This document shows positions 36,094-46,379 of a stretch of DNA of 64,000 bases, in pieces. The notes under the pieces are model-generated. The model was not told the DNA's origin, made no database searches, and worked only from the letters and a program-made list of their open reading frames with translations. Positions within the stretch are counted from its first letter, which is position 1. Every line of letters starts with the position of its first letter. The DNA comes from Alphaproteobacteria bacterium (GTDB lineage: Bacteria > Pseudomonadota > Alphaproteobacteria > Rs-D84), in assembly GCA_017502865.1 (NCBI GenBank), contig JAFVUD010000002.1:1-64000 (forward strand), written 5' to 3'. Made by a program: the position numbers and the translations under genes.

Positions 36094-37068
36094 ATGAGAA
36101 AGAGAATATTTACAATCATGCCCATTTTGTCTTGCCTGATGACCGTGCCGGCCATGGCAAATTGGCAATATGGCAGCGAAATGGTCAACAGTGGCTGGTA
36201 CCAAGATGACGGAACACGTTTTGTAATTTCTGGACGTGGGGGTGCTTCGTTCGGTATGGCCAGCATTCAAAATAAAGTTGGGGCACTGGTGAACGAATAC
36301 TATATCGAACCAGAAACCAATATTGTTATCACAGCCAGTTATTATGATGCCTGTGTCAAAGAAGGCGGATGTGGTTCATTCGTTTATGCAGGTATGGCGG
36401 CGTTGGAAAATCTGCCGGCCAAAGATGATTTTGGGTCTTTTGCATTTGCGGCGGGTGCCAGTATCGGGTGGACAATGCCAAATCGCCCACAATGGCGTAT
36501 CGAAGTTGGCTGGGACCATATTTCAGAAAGTGAATATAACGCATCACCATTGTTCGAAGGTAATTTGCCATTGACCGAAGGCAATGCAGAAGGTGAAATA
36601 TTTGTTCAAAGTGGTGCGGTTCAATCAACAGTCACAACAGATATCATCAGTGCGATGGCATTCTATGATTTCTTTGAAGGTTTGGAAAAGCCATTGAACC
36701 AGTGGATTCCGTATGTTGGATTGGGGCTGGGGTATGCAGATTCTAAGACCGTTATGGATTTGTCAGACCCATATGGTGATTTATCGACATCGGTTGATTT
36801 GCAGAACTTTGGCGAAACCGATGATTATGGTGTAATTCAATTTAACCGTTCAACACACAACACATCTAATATTGCGGCGGTGGCGGCGGTGGGTGTTTCA
36901 TACGGCATAGGCGAAGGCATGTTCTTGGACCTGGGGGCACGTGTGGCATATATTCCAAAGATTAAGTGGGTATTACAAAATGCCGACGATACACGTGAAC
37001 GTGATTGGTTCAATGCAGAAAATATGATTTATGCGAACCTGATGCTGGGTGTGCGATTTGAATTCTAA
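36094..37068 (+). CDS. Outer-membrane beta-barrel-type surface protein
   Basis: A 324-residue protein with signal peptide MRKRIFTIMPILSCLMTVPAMA, then alternating beta-strand segments ending in 'ENMIYANLMLGVRFEF', the C-terminal aromatic residue typical of BAM substrates. Glycine-rich strands ('YVGLGLGYADS', 'VAAVGVSYGIGEGMFLDLGARVAY') resemble small OmpA/Msp2-type porins, but no family is certain. Two Cys lie in a loop ('DACVKEGGCG'). ATG 36094 is preferred over 36088 because the promoter would start transcription between them. Confidence 0.7.
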   Translation: MRKRIFTIMPILSCLMTVPAMANWQYGSEMVNSGWYQDDGTRFVISGRGGASFGMASIQNKVGALVNEYYIEPETNIVITASYYDACVKEGGCGSFVYAGMAALENLPAKDDFGSFAFAAGASIGWTMPNRPQWRIEVGWDHISESEYNASPLFEGNLPLTEGNAEGEIFVQSGAVQSTVTTDIISAMAFYDFFEGLEKPLNQWIPYVGLGLGYADSKTVMDLSDPYGDLSTSVDLQNFGETDDYGVIQFNRSTHNTSNIAAVAAVGVSYGIGEGMFLDLGARVAYIPKIKWVLQNADDTRERDWFNAENMIYANLMLGVRFEF

Positions 37069-37070
37069 AA

Positions 37071-37093
37071 AAATCCCCGTTTTGGGGATTTTT

Positions 37094-37094
<1 letters not shown>
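37071..37094. terminator. Bidirectional terminator
   Basis: AAATCCCC-gtttt-GGGGATTT between convergent genes. Confidence 0.85.
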
Positions 37095-39184
<2,090 letters not shown>

Positions 39185-39304
39185 AATTATTGTGTGGTGT
39201 GGTGATTCCACAAAAAACAAATTTTCCAATTTTATCGGTAATGACGGACAACTGCGATTTGCGGATTTGTTCGGCGTTCGAATAAAAAAGCAAAGGAGTG
39301 AAAA

Positions 39305-39853
39305 GTGAGTGACAAAATATTTAACGCATTGAAATTTGCAACAAATGCACACACGGGACAATATCGAAAAAGCACCCAGATTCCATACATTGTGCACCCG
39401 GTTGCGGTTATGCAGGAACTGATTCAAAATGGTGCCAGCGAAGATGCGATTGTGGCTGGAATTCTGCATGACACATTAGAAGACACACCAACAACCCCAG
39501 ATGATTTGAGGGCGGCGTTTGGTGAACGCATCACACAACTGGTTATGGGGGCATCTGAACCAGATAAAACCCAAACATGGGAAGAAAGAAAGCGGCATAC
39601 AATTGCAGAATTATCACAGTGCAATGACACAGAACAATTGATGATTATTTGTGCAGATAAATTAAGCAATATTTCCAGCATCTGGGCGGACTGGGTAAAA
39701 TATGGTGATGCAATTTGGGGCCGTTTTAACCGTGGGGTGGAACAGCAAAAATGGTACTATTGCAGTTTGGCAAAAATCTTTGCACAACACACAGATAAAT
39801 CGCCACTGTTTGAAAAATATATCAAAATGGCTCAGCAGGTTTTTCCAAACTGA
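39305..39853 (+). CDS. HD-domain (p)ppGpp hydrolase-like protein
   Basis: A 182-residue protein made of only the HD domain of the RelA/SpoT family: 'ATNAHTGQYRKSTQIPYIVHPVAVM' (first His), 'AGILHDTLEDTP' (HD and ED) and 'ICADKLSNISSI'. It is like small alarmone hydrolases (SAH/MESH1 type), which remove the 3' diphosphate of (p)ppGpp using manganese. The start is GTG with AAAGGAG upstream. It could balance a synthetase elsewhere, perhaps the gene at 12937-14349. Confidence 0.85.
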   Translation: MSDKIFNALKFATNAHTGQYRKSTQIPYIVHPVAVMQELIQNGASEDAIVAGILHDTLEDTPTTPDDLRAAFGERITQLVMGASEPDKTQTWEERKRHTIAELSQCNDTEQLMIICADKLSNISSIWADWVKYGDAIWGRFNRGVEQQKWYYCSLAKIFAQHTDKSPLFEKYIKMAQQVFPN

Positions 39854-39858
39854 TAAAA

Positions 39859-39890
39859 ATGGCGACTGAAATTTCCAGTCGCCATATCTT
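39859..39890. terminator. Terminator between convergent genes
   Basis: Ten-base perfect arms ATGGCGACTG/CAGTCGCCAT around a 7-nt loop. Confidence 0.7.
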
Positions 39891-40819
39891 TATTTACCAA
39901 TCACCAGATATACCAGATATGCAATATAAATCAGTACGAACAAAATCCCAGATTTGTACCCCATGCGACCATGGCGGACGGTGCACAACCACAGCAGCGC
40001 AACCGCTAATATCGCCATAATGCCATCGAATAAAAATGCAGGATTAAATGGTATTGGCAAAATCACACCAGCAATCCCCAGCACGAACAGAATATTAAAG
40101 ATATTAGACCCCACGATATTACCAATGGCAATATCTGATTCACCGTGACGGGCGGCGATTACACTGGTCACTAATTCAGGCAGACTGGTCCCCAGGGCGA
40201 TGATAGTTAAACCAATTACACGTTCAGACACACCGATATAGCGTGCAATATCACATGCAGCAGATACTGTTATATTACTGCCCAGGACCAGTGCGACCAG
40301 GCCCAAGACTATGCACAATATGATTTTTACAGCAGACATATGTTTAATGTTTGATGTGTCACATTCTGTGTTGCGTGATATTGCAAACAGATAGCCCAAG
40401 AACGCAACAAACAACCCCAACAATACAAACGCACTGGCACGTGAAATAACACCAAAACTGGCCCCCAACCAGCACAGCAGGATTGTTATAATTCCCACAA
40501 ACGGAATTTCATAGCGAATGGTATTTTTCTGGACAGTCAATGTGGTAAATATTGCAGTCAGCCCCAGAATCAAAAATATATTTGCGATATTGGATCCAAC
40601 AACATTACCAATTGCAATTGCGTTTGAACCATGCAGGGCCGATGAAATACTGACGGCGGCTTCGGGGGCACTGGTCCCCATGGCAACAACGGTTAATCCA
40701 ATAATAATTGGTGGGATACACATGCGGTTCGCCAATGCAGATGCACCATCAACAAAATAGTCTGCACCACGTATTAATAAAACAAACCCCAGGATTAATA
40801 AAACCAGATTTAACAGCAT
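39890..40819 (-). CDS. CaCA-family cation/calcium exchanger
   Basis: A 309-residue antiporter of the YrbG type with two inverted alpha-repeats: 'GTSAPEAAVSISSAL...GNVVGSNIANIFLILG' and 'GTSLPELVTSVIAAR...GNIVGSNIFNILFVLG'. These hold the acidic and Asn residues that line the ion path. About ten helices are seen. It would exchange Na+ or H+ for Ca2+ at the inner membrane. ATG 40819 is preceded by AAGGGGGAAAG. Confidence 0.93.
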   Translation of the reverse strand: MLLNLVLLILGFVLLIRGADYFVDGASALANRMCIPPIIIGLTVVAMGTSAPEAAVSISSALHGSNAIAIGNVVGSNIANIFLILGLTAIFTTLTVQKNTIRYEIPFVGIITILLCWLGASFGVISRASAFVLLGLFVAFLGYLFAISRNTECDTSNIKHMSAVKIILCIVLGLVALVLGSNITVSAACDIARYIGVSERVIGLTIIALGTSLPELVTSVIAARHGESDIAIGNIVGSNIFNILFVLGIAGVILPIPFNPAFLFDGIMAILAVALLWLCTVRHGRMGYKSGILFVLIYIAYLVYLVIGK

Positions 40820-40895
40820 CTTTCCCCCTTTTGATTCATACGTGATGGGAATCATAGCATATGAAAAACATTCTTGGCAAGGGGGGCTTTTTATT

Positions 40896-40924
40896 TTGAC
40901 AACACATGCACATCGGTTCATAAT
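40896..40924 (+). promoter_or_regulatory. Promoter of tatD (leaderless)
   Basis: TTGACA, 17-nt spacer, CATAAT, ending 6 nt before ATG 40931. Confidence 0.65.
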
Positions 40925-40930
40925 TTACCT

Positions 40931-41608
40931 ATGAACGTTGCGTTTGATGCACATTGCCATTTTTATGAATCTGACCTGCCCCAGGGGGTGGGTGGCGTGA
41001 TTACCAATGCTGCACAGTACACAGACTGGGCCAAGGTTATAAACGTTGCAGATTCGTGCGGTGGAATATATGGTGCAATTGGAATTCACCCATGGTATGT
41101 TCAAGATATTCCAGATAATTGGGGGCAATTATTAGAATCACATTTAATCAACAACCCAGATTTAATGGTTGGGGAAATTGGTCTGGACAAAAACCGTCCA
41201 GATACAGAAAAGCAAATTGCCATATTTATTCAACAAATGCACATTGCGAACAAAACAAAACGTGGTGTTCATGTGCACTGTGTGGGAATGTGGCCAACAA
41301 TGCGGCAAATTTTGACGGAACATGATTTTTCATCTGTTCCATTTATTTTGTTCCACAGATATTCGGGGGCATCGGGTGATATTGCGTGGCTGATAAAAAA
41401 ATGCAATGCGTACTTTTCATATCGTGCGATTGACAGTACAGGTAAAATTCGGGCGATACCGGTGGACAGGTTGCTGGTCGAAAGTGATTCAAGTTCCCCA
41501 GAACAATGCACAGAATGGACAGCCGGCATGGCCCAGGCGTGCGGTGTGCCCCCAGATACTTTTATAAACAATGCAAAACGGATGATAAAAAATGGACAGA
41601 TTATTTAG
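40931..41608 (+). CDS. tatD: TatD-family metal-dependent hydrolase
   Basis: A 225-residue amidohydrolase-fold protein with 'FDAHCHFYESD' (the HxH at the first strand, replacing the common DxHxH), 'AIGIHPW', 'VGEIGLDK', 'GVHVHCVG' and 'LVESDS'. TatD enzymes are 3'-5' DNA/RNA exonucleases or deacylases. It is somewhat shorter than usual (about 260). The promoter position and absence of a Shine-Dalgarno site suggest leaderless translation. It overlaps the next gene by 17 bases. Confidence 0.85.
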   Translation: MNVAFDAHCHFYESDLPQGVGGVITNAAQYTDWAKVINVADSCGGIYGAIGIHPWYVQDIPDNWGQLLESHLINNPDLMVGEIGLDKNRPDTEKQIAIFIQQMHIANKTKRGVHVHCVGMWPTMRQILTEHDFSSVPFILFHRYSGASGDIAWLIKKCNAYFSYRAIDSTGKIRAIPVDRLLVESDSSSPEQCTEWTAGMAQACGVPPDTFINNAKRMIKNGQII

Positions 41609-42269
41609 AACACGTTTATTATTTGGTGATGTGGCGATAAAAAAACTGAAAAATGCAACCGTTATGGTTGTGGGCTGTGGGGCGGTTGGGTCATTCGCAA
41701 TCGAAGCATTGGCACGCAGTGGCGTTGGTCACATTGTGGTTGTAGATTTTGACACAGTCGAAGAAACAAATATAAATCGCCAACTGTTCGCAACATGTCG
41801 CACAATCGGCATGCCAAAGGTCGATGTGGCAGAATCCAGAATTCACGATATTTCACCAGATATTTTGGTTGATAAATTTAATATGTTCTGGGATGCAGAC
41901 ACAGACATAGATTTGCGACCAGACTTTATTATTGATGCAATAGATTCTGTCCCGTCTAAGGTTGCGTTGGCACAATGGGCCCAGGCACACAATATACCAA
42001 TTATCGCCAGTATGGGGGCGGCACTGAAAACAGACATTACAAAAATTCAGGTTGGGAATTTATATAAAACATCTGTTTGCCCGTTGGCGGGACGTGTTCG
42101 CAAATTGGCACGGGATGCGGGTGTTGCCGATTACCCAGTGGTGTTTTCAACCGAAAAATCGGCCCCGGTTGTTGGACACGCCAAGAATATGGGGTCGATT
42201 ATCACGGTCACGGGCACATTTGGATTAATGCTGGGCGGGTATGTGATTGATAAAATAATTGGCGAATAA
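41592..42269 (+). CDS. tcdA: ThiF/TcdA-family adenylating enzyme
   Basis: A 225-residue E1-like protein, probably the ATP-dependent dehydratase that cyclises t6A37 to ct6A in tRNA. It has the nucleotide-binding 'VVGCGAVGSFAIEALARSGVG', 'VDFDTVEETNINRQLFA' and 'DAIDSVPSKVAL'. The order 'RTRLLFGDVAIKKLKNATVMVVG' at the N-terminus is typical of TcdA. It is translationally linked to tatD by overlap. Other ThiF-family roles (thiamine, molybdopterin) are less likely, as no partner genes are near. Confidence 0.88.
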   Translation: MDRLFRTRLLFGDVAIKKLKNATVMVVGCGAVGSFAIEALARSGVGHIVVVDFDTVEETNINRQLFATCRTIGMPKVDVAESRIHDISPDILVDKFNMFWDADTDIDLRPDFIIDAIDSVPSKVALAQWAQAHNIPIIASMGAALKTDITKIQVGNLYKTSVCPLAGRVRKLARDAGVADYPVVFSTEKSAPVVGHAKNMGSIITVTGTFGLMLGGYVIDKIIGE

Positions 42270-42293
42270 AAAACGCCCCGGGATTTGGGGCGT
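42268..42293 (-). terminator. Terminator of the DUF378 gene
   Basis: ACGCCCC/GGGGCGT stem with T6 on the minus strand; the plus strand lacks a T run. Confidence 0.7.
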
Positions 42294-42319
42294 GGACATG
42301 AAACTTTGTTTTGGAATAA

Positions 42320-42532
42320 TTATCGGTTGTTGCGAACAGGCTGGTCCACAAACATCCAGATTAACCATACCAATGCTGCGATACCGATAATCGCATAGAC
42401 AATGTTGCTGGCCAGGGTGGCTGGGCCAAACAGCCATGCGACCAAGTCAAAACCAAAGATACCAATCAACCCCCAGTTCAGGGCACCGATGAATGTCAAT
42501 GGTTTTAGAACATAGTTTGTTAGTCCTCTCAT
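42320..42532 (-). CDS. DUF378 family small membrane protein
   Basis: A 70-residue protein with two transmembrane helices: 'PLTFIGALNWGLIGIFGFDLVAWLFG' and 'NIVYAIIGIAALVWLIWMF'. The 'GALNWGLIG' motif defines DUF378; its function is unknown. ATG 42532 is favoured by AAAGGAG upstream. An in-frame ATG at 42580 lies only 4 nt after the -10, so it is less likely. Confidence 0.85.
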   Translation of the reverse strand: MRGLTNYVLKPLTFIGALNWGLIGIFGFDLVAWLFGPATLASNIVYAIIGIAALVWLIWMFVDQPVRNNR

Positions 42533-42584
42533 CTCTTTTTTCTCCTTTGCAAGGTTTTGATATGTTGTCTTGATAGACATTTAT

Positions 42585-42613
42585 ATTATACCGTGAAATA
42601 AAACACCGTGCAA
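42585..42613 (-). promoter_or_regulatory. Promoter of the DUF378 gene
   Basis: Minus strand TTGCAC, 17-nt spacer, TATAAT. Confidence 0.7.
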
Positions 42614-42705
42614 TATCAATAACGCACTTAGGAAAAGGTTCTAACCCGCAAAATACAAGGACTTTTATCACAAGCACAGGTACACATTGCCGAATTATGA
42701 GCAAT

Positions 42706-42734
42706 AAAAAAAACGGGGCAAATGCCCCGATTTT
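42706..42734. terminator. Terminator of fabI
   Basis: CGGGGCA/TGCCCCG with T8 on the minus strand and T5 on the plus strand. Confidence 0.8.
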
Positions 42735-43546
42735 TATTCTTGGTCCAAACCTTTGAGCAGGATGTCTTTCAATTCGTTTGGCATCATGCCGGTTGTAGAA
42801 TAACCACAATCTACGTGGTGGACTTCACCGGTGACGGCACTGGACAAATCACTGAACAGATACATTGCAGCACCTGATACATCGTCCAGGGTCATGTTAC
42901 GACGTAATGGTGTTTGTTCCGAATTCAGGCGTAACATAGCCTTGAACCCGCCAACACCACTGGATGCCAATGTCATAATTGGGCCGGCACTGATTGCATT
43001 AACACGAATTCCGTCACGTCCCAGGTCAGATGCCAGATAGCGAACACTGCTGTCCAGGGCGGATTTTGCAACACCCATTACATTGTAATTTGGCACAGAT
43101 TTTTCGCCACCATAGTATGTCAGGGTGACAATACTGCCCCCGTTGTTCATCAGGCGGGATGCACGACGTGTCAAATCAACCAATGAATACACGGAAATGT
43201 CCATTGTGTTCTTGAAATTGTCACGGGTTGTGTCTGCATAGCGACCGGTTAATTCGTTTTTATCTGAAAATGCGATTGCGTGCAACATACCATCCAGGTG
43301 GCCCCATTCTGCTTCGATTTTATTGAACAGGTCGTCCAGTTGTTCATCATTTTGAACGTTGCATTCCTGGACAAATTTGGCACCAATGGATTCCGCCAAT
43401 GGACGAACACGTTTTTCCAATGCAGGCATCGCATATGGCATTGCGATTTCAGCACCCATTTCATGTGCACGTTTGGCAATTGCCCACGCCATAGACCAAT
43501 CGTTGGCAACGCCCGTGATTAAAATCTTTTTTCCTTTTAATAACAT
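42734..43546 (-). CDS. fabI: Enoyl-[acyl-carrier-protein] reductase (FabI)
   Basis: Reduces the enoyl-ACP double bond in each cycle of fatty acid synthesis with NAD(P)H. The 270-residue short-chain dehydrogenase has 'ILITGVANDWSMAWAIAK', the active-site 'YNVMGVAKSAL' (Tyr-x6-Lys), and 'RVNAISAGPIMTLAS'. This is the triclosan target family. ATG 43546 starts MLLKGKKILITG and follows AAAAGGAAC. It is monocistronic with its own terminator. Confidence 0.96.
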   Translation of the reverse strand: MLLKGKKILITGVANDWSMAWAIAKRAHEMGAEIAMPYAMPALEKRVRPLAESIGAKFVQECNVQNDEQLDDLFNKIEAEWGHLDGMLHAIAFSDKNELTGRYADTTRDNFKNTMDISVYSLVDLTRRASRLMNNGGSIVTLTYYGGEKSVPNYNVMGVAKSALDSSVRYLASDLGRDGIRVNAISAGPIMTLASSGVGGFKAMLRLNSEQTPLRRNMTLDDVSGAAMYLFSDLSSAVTGEVHHVDCGYSTTGMMPNELKDILLKGLDQE

Positions 43547-43630
43547 TATAATGTTCCTTTTGTTATTTCTATTGGACAGATTAAATATAGCACCAAAAAA
43601 AATCACCTGCAACAGGTATGTTTTTGGCAT

Positions 43631-43652
43631 AAAAAAACGGGCAATCGCCCGT
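43631..43652 (-). terminator. Terminator of the MsbA-type exporter
   Basis: ACGGGC-gatt-GCCCGT then T7 on the minus strand. Confidence 0.85.
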
Positions 43653-43655
43653 TGG

Positions 43656-45443
43656 TTATTTTTTCTGGTCTTTTGTCTTGAACTGCATATCATACAGTGT
43701 TTTATATGCACCACCGTCAATTTGCACCAATTCATCGTGGGTGCCCATTTCGACAATTTCGCCATGGTTGACCACTACGATTTTAGATGCGTTGCGGATT
43801 GTAGATAAACGGTGTGCGATTACGAACACAGTTTTGTCCATCATCAGGTTTTCGATTGCACGTTGGACGACGGCTTCGGATTTATTGTCCAGGGCAGATG
43901 TCGCTTCGTCCAGAATCAGGATTGGGGCATTTTTCAAAAATGCACGGGCGATTGCGACACGCTGTTTCTGGCCGCCAGACAACAGGATTCCACGTTCGCC
44001 AATCTGGGTATCCAGACCATTTTTTAACGTGCCGACAAAGTCGTCCAGGCATGCCATTTTGATTGCAGTATCAACCATTTCTGGGGTGGCATCTTGGTTC
44101 CCCAGCATAATGTTTTCACGGATTGTGCCGGCGAACAGGAAGTTATCCTGGAACACGACCCCGATATTTTCACGCAATGACTGCAACGTAAAATCACGAA
44201 TATCATGCCCATCGATTGTGATTTTGCCCGATGTCACGTCATAGAAACGGGGCAGCAAACTGACCAACGTGGATTTACCACCGCCCGAATTACCGACCAG
44301 GGCGATTGTTTCCCCACGGTTCACCGTCAGGTCTATATTTTTCAGCACAGGCACATTTTGAACATATTCAAATGATACATCGTGGAATTCGATTTTGCCG
44401 TGTGCACGTGGCATTTGTTTTGCATCAGGCTTATCAATAATGGCGGGGCAACTGTCCAGGACATCAAACACACGATCGATTGCCATAAATGCCATGATAA
44501 CAGAATTATAGTTGCTGCCCAGACTTTTCATTGGGGTGTACAGCATGATTAACGCTGTCAAGAAAGACACAAAACCACCACTGGTAATCGTGCCGTTCAA
44601 AATCAGGTATGAACCGTACCAAATCGCAGCCCCAATACCCACCGACAGGATAATATGCATAACCGGTGACAGCCAACGGGTACGCTGTAACAGTTTGATA
44701 CGCATGCGGAACACGCCGTCCAGAACGGTGTTAAATTTTTCTTTTTGATAATCTTCCAGATTATACGAAATGATGGTTTTATTGCCGGCGTATGATTCAT
44801 TGTACACGGTCAACAATGCAGAATCCGCAACGACGGTTTTATCCATAACGGATTTAACCTTTTTCTTAATCGACATCATTGGGATAAATGCACAAATCAA
44901 GATTGCAACACACACCAATGCCAATTGCCATGAATTATAGAACAGCACGAAAATCAGCGAAATGGCGGTAAAGAATTTCTGGACAAAGTTTTTCAGATTG
45001 GTCAACAGGCCGGCACATGCCATATCGGCATTATTGTTGAACATAAAAATAACATCACCAGAATTGCGTTGGTTAAAGAAATTGGTTTCGAAACACAACA
45101 TCTTTTTATACAAATCGAATTTCAACAGGTTGGTGATTTTAGCCCCGACCCATGTATTCAGGTAATTTACAGCGTATGTCAAACCGCCCTGGACCACGGT
45201 GAACAATATGATGGCCAATGGGATATACCATGCGGTCTGCAAAGATTTATCGACCATAACCAGGTCCATATATGGCTTTAACGACATGGCAATCAAGGCG
45301 TCCATCGACCCGATTGGAATCGCCAGCAACACAGACATTAACGCACGGAACCAGTATGGTTTAACATACGGCCACATACGTTTATAGTTTTTTACGAACG
45401 AATTTTTCAGGACTGCGCCCTTAACATCAATTTTTTTTACCAT
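43656..45443 (-). CDS. msbA: MsbA-type ABC exporter
   Basis: A 595-residue half-transporter. The six-helix domain includes 'IPIGSMDALIAMSLKPYMDLVM' early on. The ATPase has Walker A 'GNSGGGKSTLVS', 'LSGGQKQR' and Walker B 'ILILDEATSALD'. The layout and 'NQRNSGDVIFMFNNNADMACAG' agree with the lipid A-core flippase MsbA. No lpxK or waaA is adjacent, so the symbol is tentative. ATG 45443 follows AAAGGCGTATT. Confidence 0.82.
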   Translation of the reverse strand: MVKKIDVKGAVLKNSFVKNYKRMWPYVKPYWFRALMSVLLAIPIGSMDALIAMSLKPYMDLVMVDKSLQTAWYIPLAIILFTVVQGGLTYAVNYLNTWVGAKITNLLKFDLYKKMLCFETNFFNQRNSGDVIFMFNNNADMACAGLLTNLKNFVQKFFTAISLIFVLFYNSWQLALVCVAILICAFIPMMSIKKKVKSVMDKTVVADSALLTVYNESYAGNKTIISYNLEDYQKEKFNTVLDGVFRMRIKLLQRTRWLSPVMHIILSVGIGAAIWYGSYLILNGTITSGGFVSFLTALIMLYTPMKSLGSNYNSVIMAFMAIDRVFDVLDSCPAIIDKPDAKQMPRAHGKIEFHDVSFEYVQNVPVLKNIDLTVNRGETIALVGNSGGGKSTLVSLLPRFYDVTSGKITIDGHDIRDFTLQSLRENIGVVFQDNFLFAGTIRENIMLGNQDATPEMVDTAIKMACLDDFVGTLKNGLDTQIGERGILLSGGQKQRVAIARAFLKNAPILILDEATSALDNKSEAVVQRAIENLMMDKTVFVIAHRLSTIRNASKIVVVNHGEIVEMGTHDELVQIDGGAYKTLYDMQFKTKDQKK

Positions 45444-45564
45444 AATACGCCTTTGTTCGGCCACATTATAAACATATTTACAAATAATGCAACAACACAA
45501 AAATCTGTGGTAAATATAGAAATATATGCTAGTATCGATGCGCAAAATAAAAAGGAAAAAAGAA

Positions 45565-45966
45565 ATGCAAAATAAACTGGGGCTAAAATCGCAATACAGA
45601 CTGACCATCGCTAATATCTGGGATATCGTGAACGCAGGGGTTATTGACCGCATGGATATCAATCGGGGCTGGACAAAATGTCGTGATTATCCGGCACACT
45701 GCGAATATTATTCTGTGGGCGATAATTTCAAAATCGAAATTCGTAACCAAACACACCCATGTATTCACAGTGTGGCTGTGCTGAAAAACAAGACATGCAA
45801 TACGGTGCTGGCTGAAATTTATCACCCAGAATGGGTGGCAAATTTGGCAAAAACATTGCGTCTGCGGGCGGGCGACCCACACCAGGCCCAGGTGGCGGCG
45901 GTTGCGTCATATGCCAACACACTGATGCAGGCAAAAAAGATTGCACAGTTGGCACACGTTCATTAA
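45565..45966 (+). CDS. Hypothetical protein
   Basis: A 133-residue protein with no recognised family. It has five Cys, three of them in 'KCRDYPAHCEYY' and 'HPCIHSV', and a helical C-terminus ('HQAQVAAVASYANTLMQAKKIAQLAHVH'). No signal peptide is seen. AAGGAAAAAAGAA precedes ATG 45565, which is preferred over earlier in-frame ATGs. A terminator follows at 4 nt. Confidence 0.6.
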   Translation: MQNKLGLKSQYRLTIANIWDIVNAGVIDRMDINRGWTKCRDYPAHCEYYSVGDNFKIEIRNQTHPCIHSVAVLKNKTCNTVLAEIYHPEWVANLAKTLRLRAGDPHQAQVAAVASYANTLMQAKKIAQLAHVH

Positions 45967-45969
45967 AAC

Positions 45970-45991
45970 ACCGCCCATTCGGGCGGTTTTG
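45970..45991 (+). terminator. Terminator of the 45565-45966 gene
   Basis: ACCGCCC-attc-GGGCGGT then TTTT. Confidence 0.8.
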
Positions 45992-46031
45992 TTTTTGGGT
46001 TCTCGTCCGGTGCCCCATTGCCAAAATAAAA

Positions 46032-46049
46032 AACCACCATGCGGTGGTT
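46032..46049 (-). terminator. Distal terminator copy of the tRNA-Lys unit
   Basis: AACCACC-gcat-GGTGGTT then T5 on the minus strand, after the 19-nt tRNA tail copy. Confidence 0.75.
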
Positions 46050-46173
46050 TCTTATTTGTGGTGGGGACACAGGGACTGTAAATTCCCATGGTCGTTTACA
46101 CTCCATGGGCCCCTTTCGCTTCGCCCCGAACCCTTTTTGGGTTCTCGTCCGGTGCCCCATTGCCAAAATAAAA

Positions 46174-46191
46174 AACCACCATGCGGTGGTT
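46174..46191 (-). terminator. Proximal terminator of tRNA-Lys
   Basis: The same hairpin as at 46032-46049, 10 nt downstream of the tRNA 3' end. Confidence 0.8.
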
Positions 46192-46200
46192 TCTTATTTG

Positions 46201-46276
46201 TGGTGGGGACACAGGGACTCGAACCCTGGACCCAATGATTAAAAGTCATTTGCTCTACCAACTGAGCTATGTCCCC
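46201..46276 (-). tRNA. tRNA-Lys (TTT)
   Basis: A 76-nt cloverleaf with acceptor GGGGACA/TGTCCCC, discriminator A and encoded CCA. The anticodon stem AATGA/TCATT holds loop CTTTTAA, giving anticodon TTT. The T-arm is CAGGGTTCGAGTCCCTG. Confidence 0.97.
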
Positions 46277-46379
46277 AAAACCGGACCTGGAAAGGGAGAA
46301 CACGGGGTTCTGTTTCCAAGGTACGGGGGCAATTTTGACACATTTAAAAACAAATTGCAAGAAAAAATCTAAAAAAATT

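Larger units (their letters stand above)
45992..46219 (-). repeat. tRNA-Lys tail duplication: two 86-nt direct repeats
   Basis: Bases 45992-46077 and 46134-46219 are identical over 86 nt, at a period of 142. Read on the minus strand, each copy holds the last 19 nt of tRNA-Lys (from T-loop A58 to CCA), a terminator (GAAACCACC-type hairpin with T6) and the segment GGCACCGGACGAGAACCC. Between the copies lies a 56-nt insert with GCGAAAGGGGCCC, a CATGG/CCATG hairpin and GGGAATTTAC. The insert core is shared with the tRNA-His and window-start elements. Confidence 0.9.

Noticed and set aside
43678..44244. Plus-strand frame antisense to the MsbA-type gene
   Set aside because: Lies fully within conserved ATPase coding sequence and has no ribosome site.
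46059..46077. tRNA-like end downstream of tRNA-Lys as a second tRNA
   Set aside because: Only the last 19 nt are present; there is no anticodon arm or D-arm, so it is a tail copy and not a tRNA gene.
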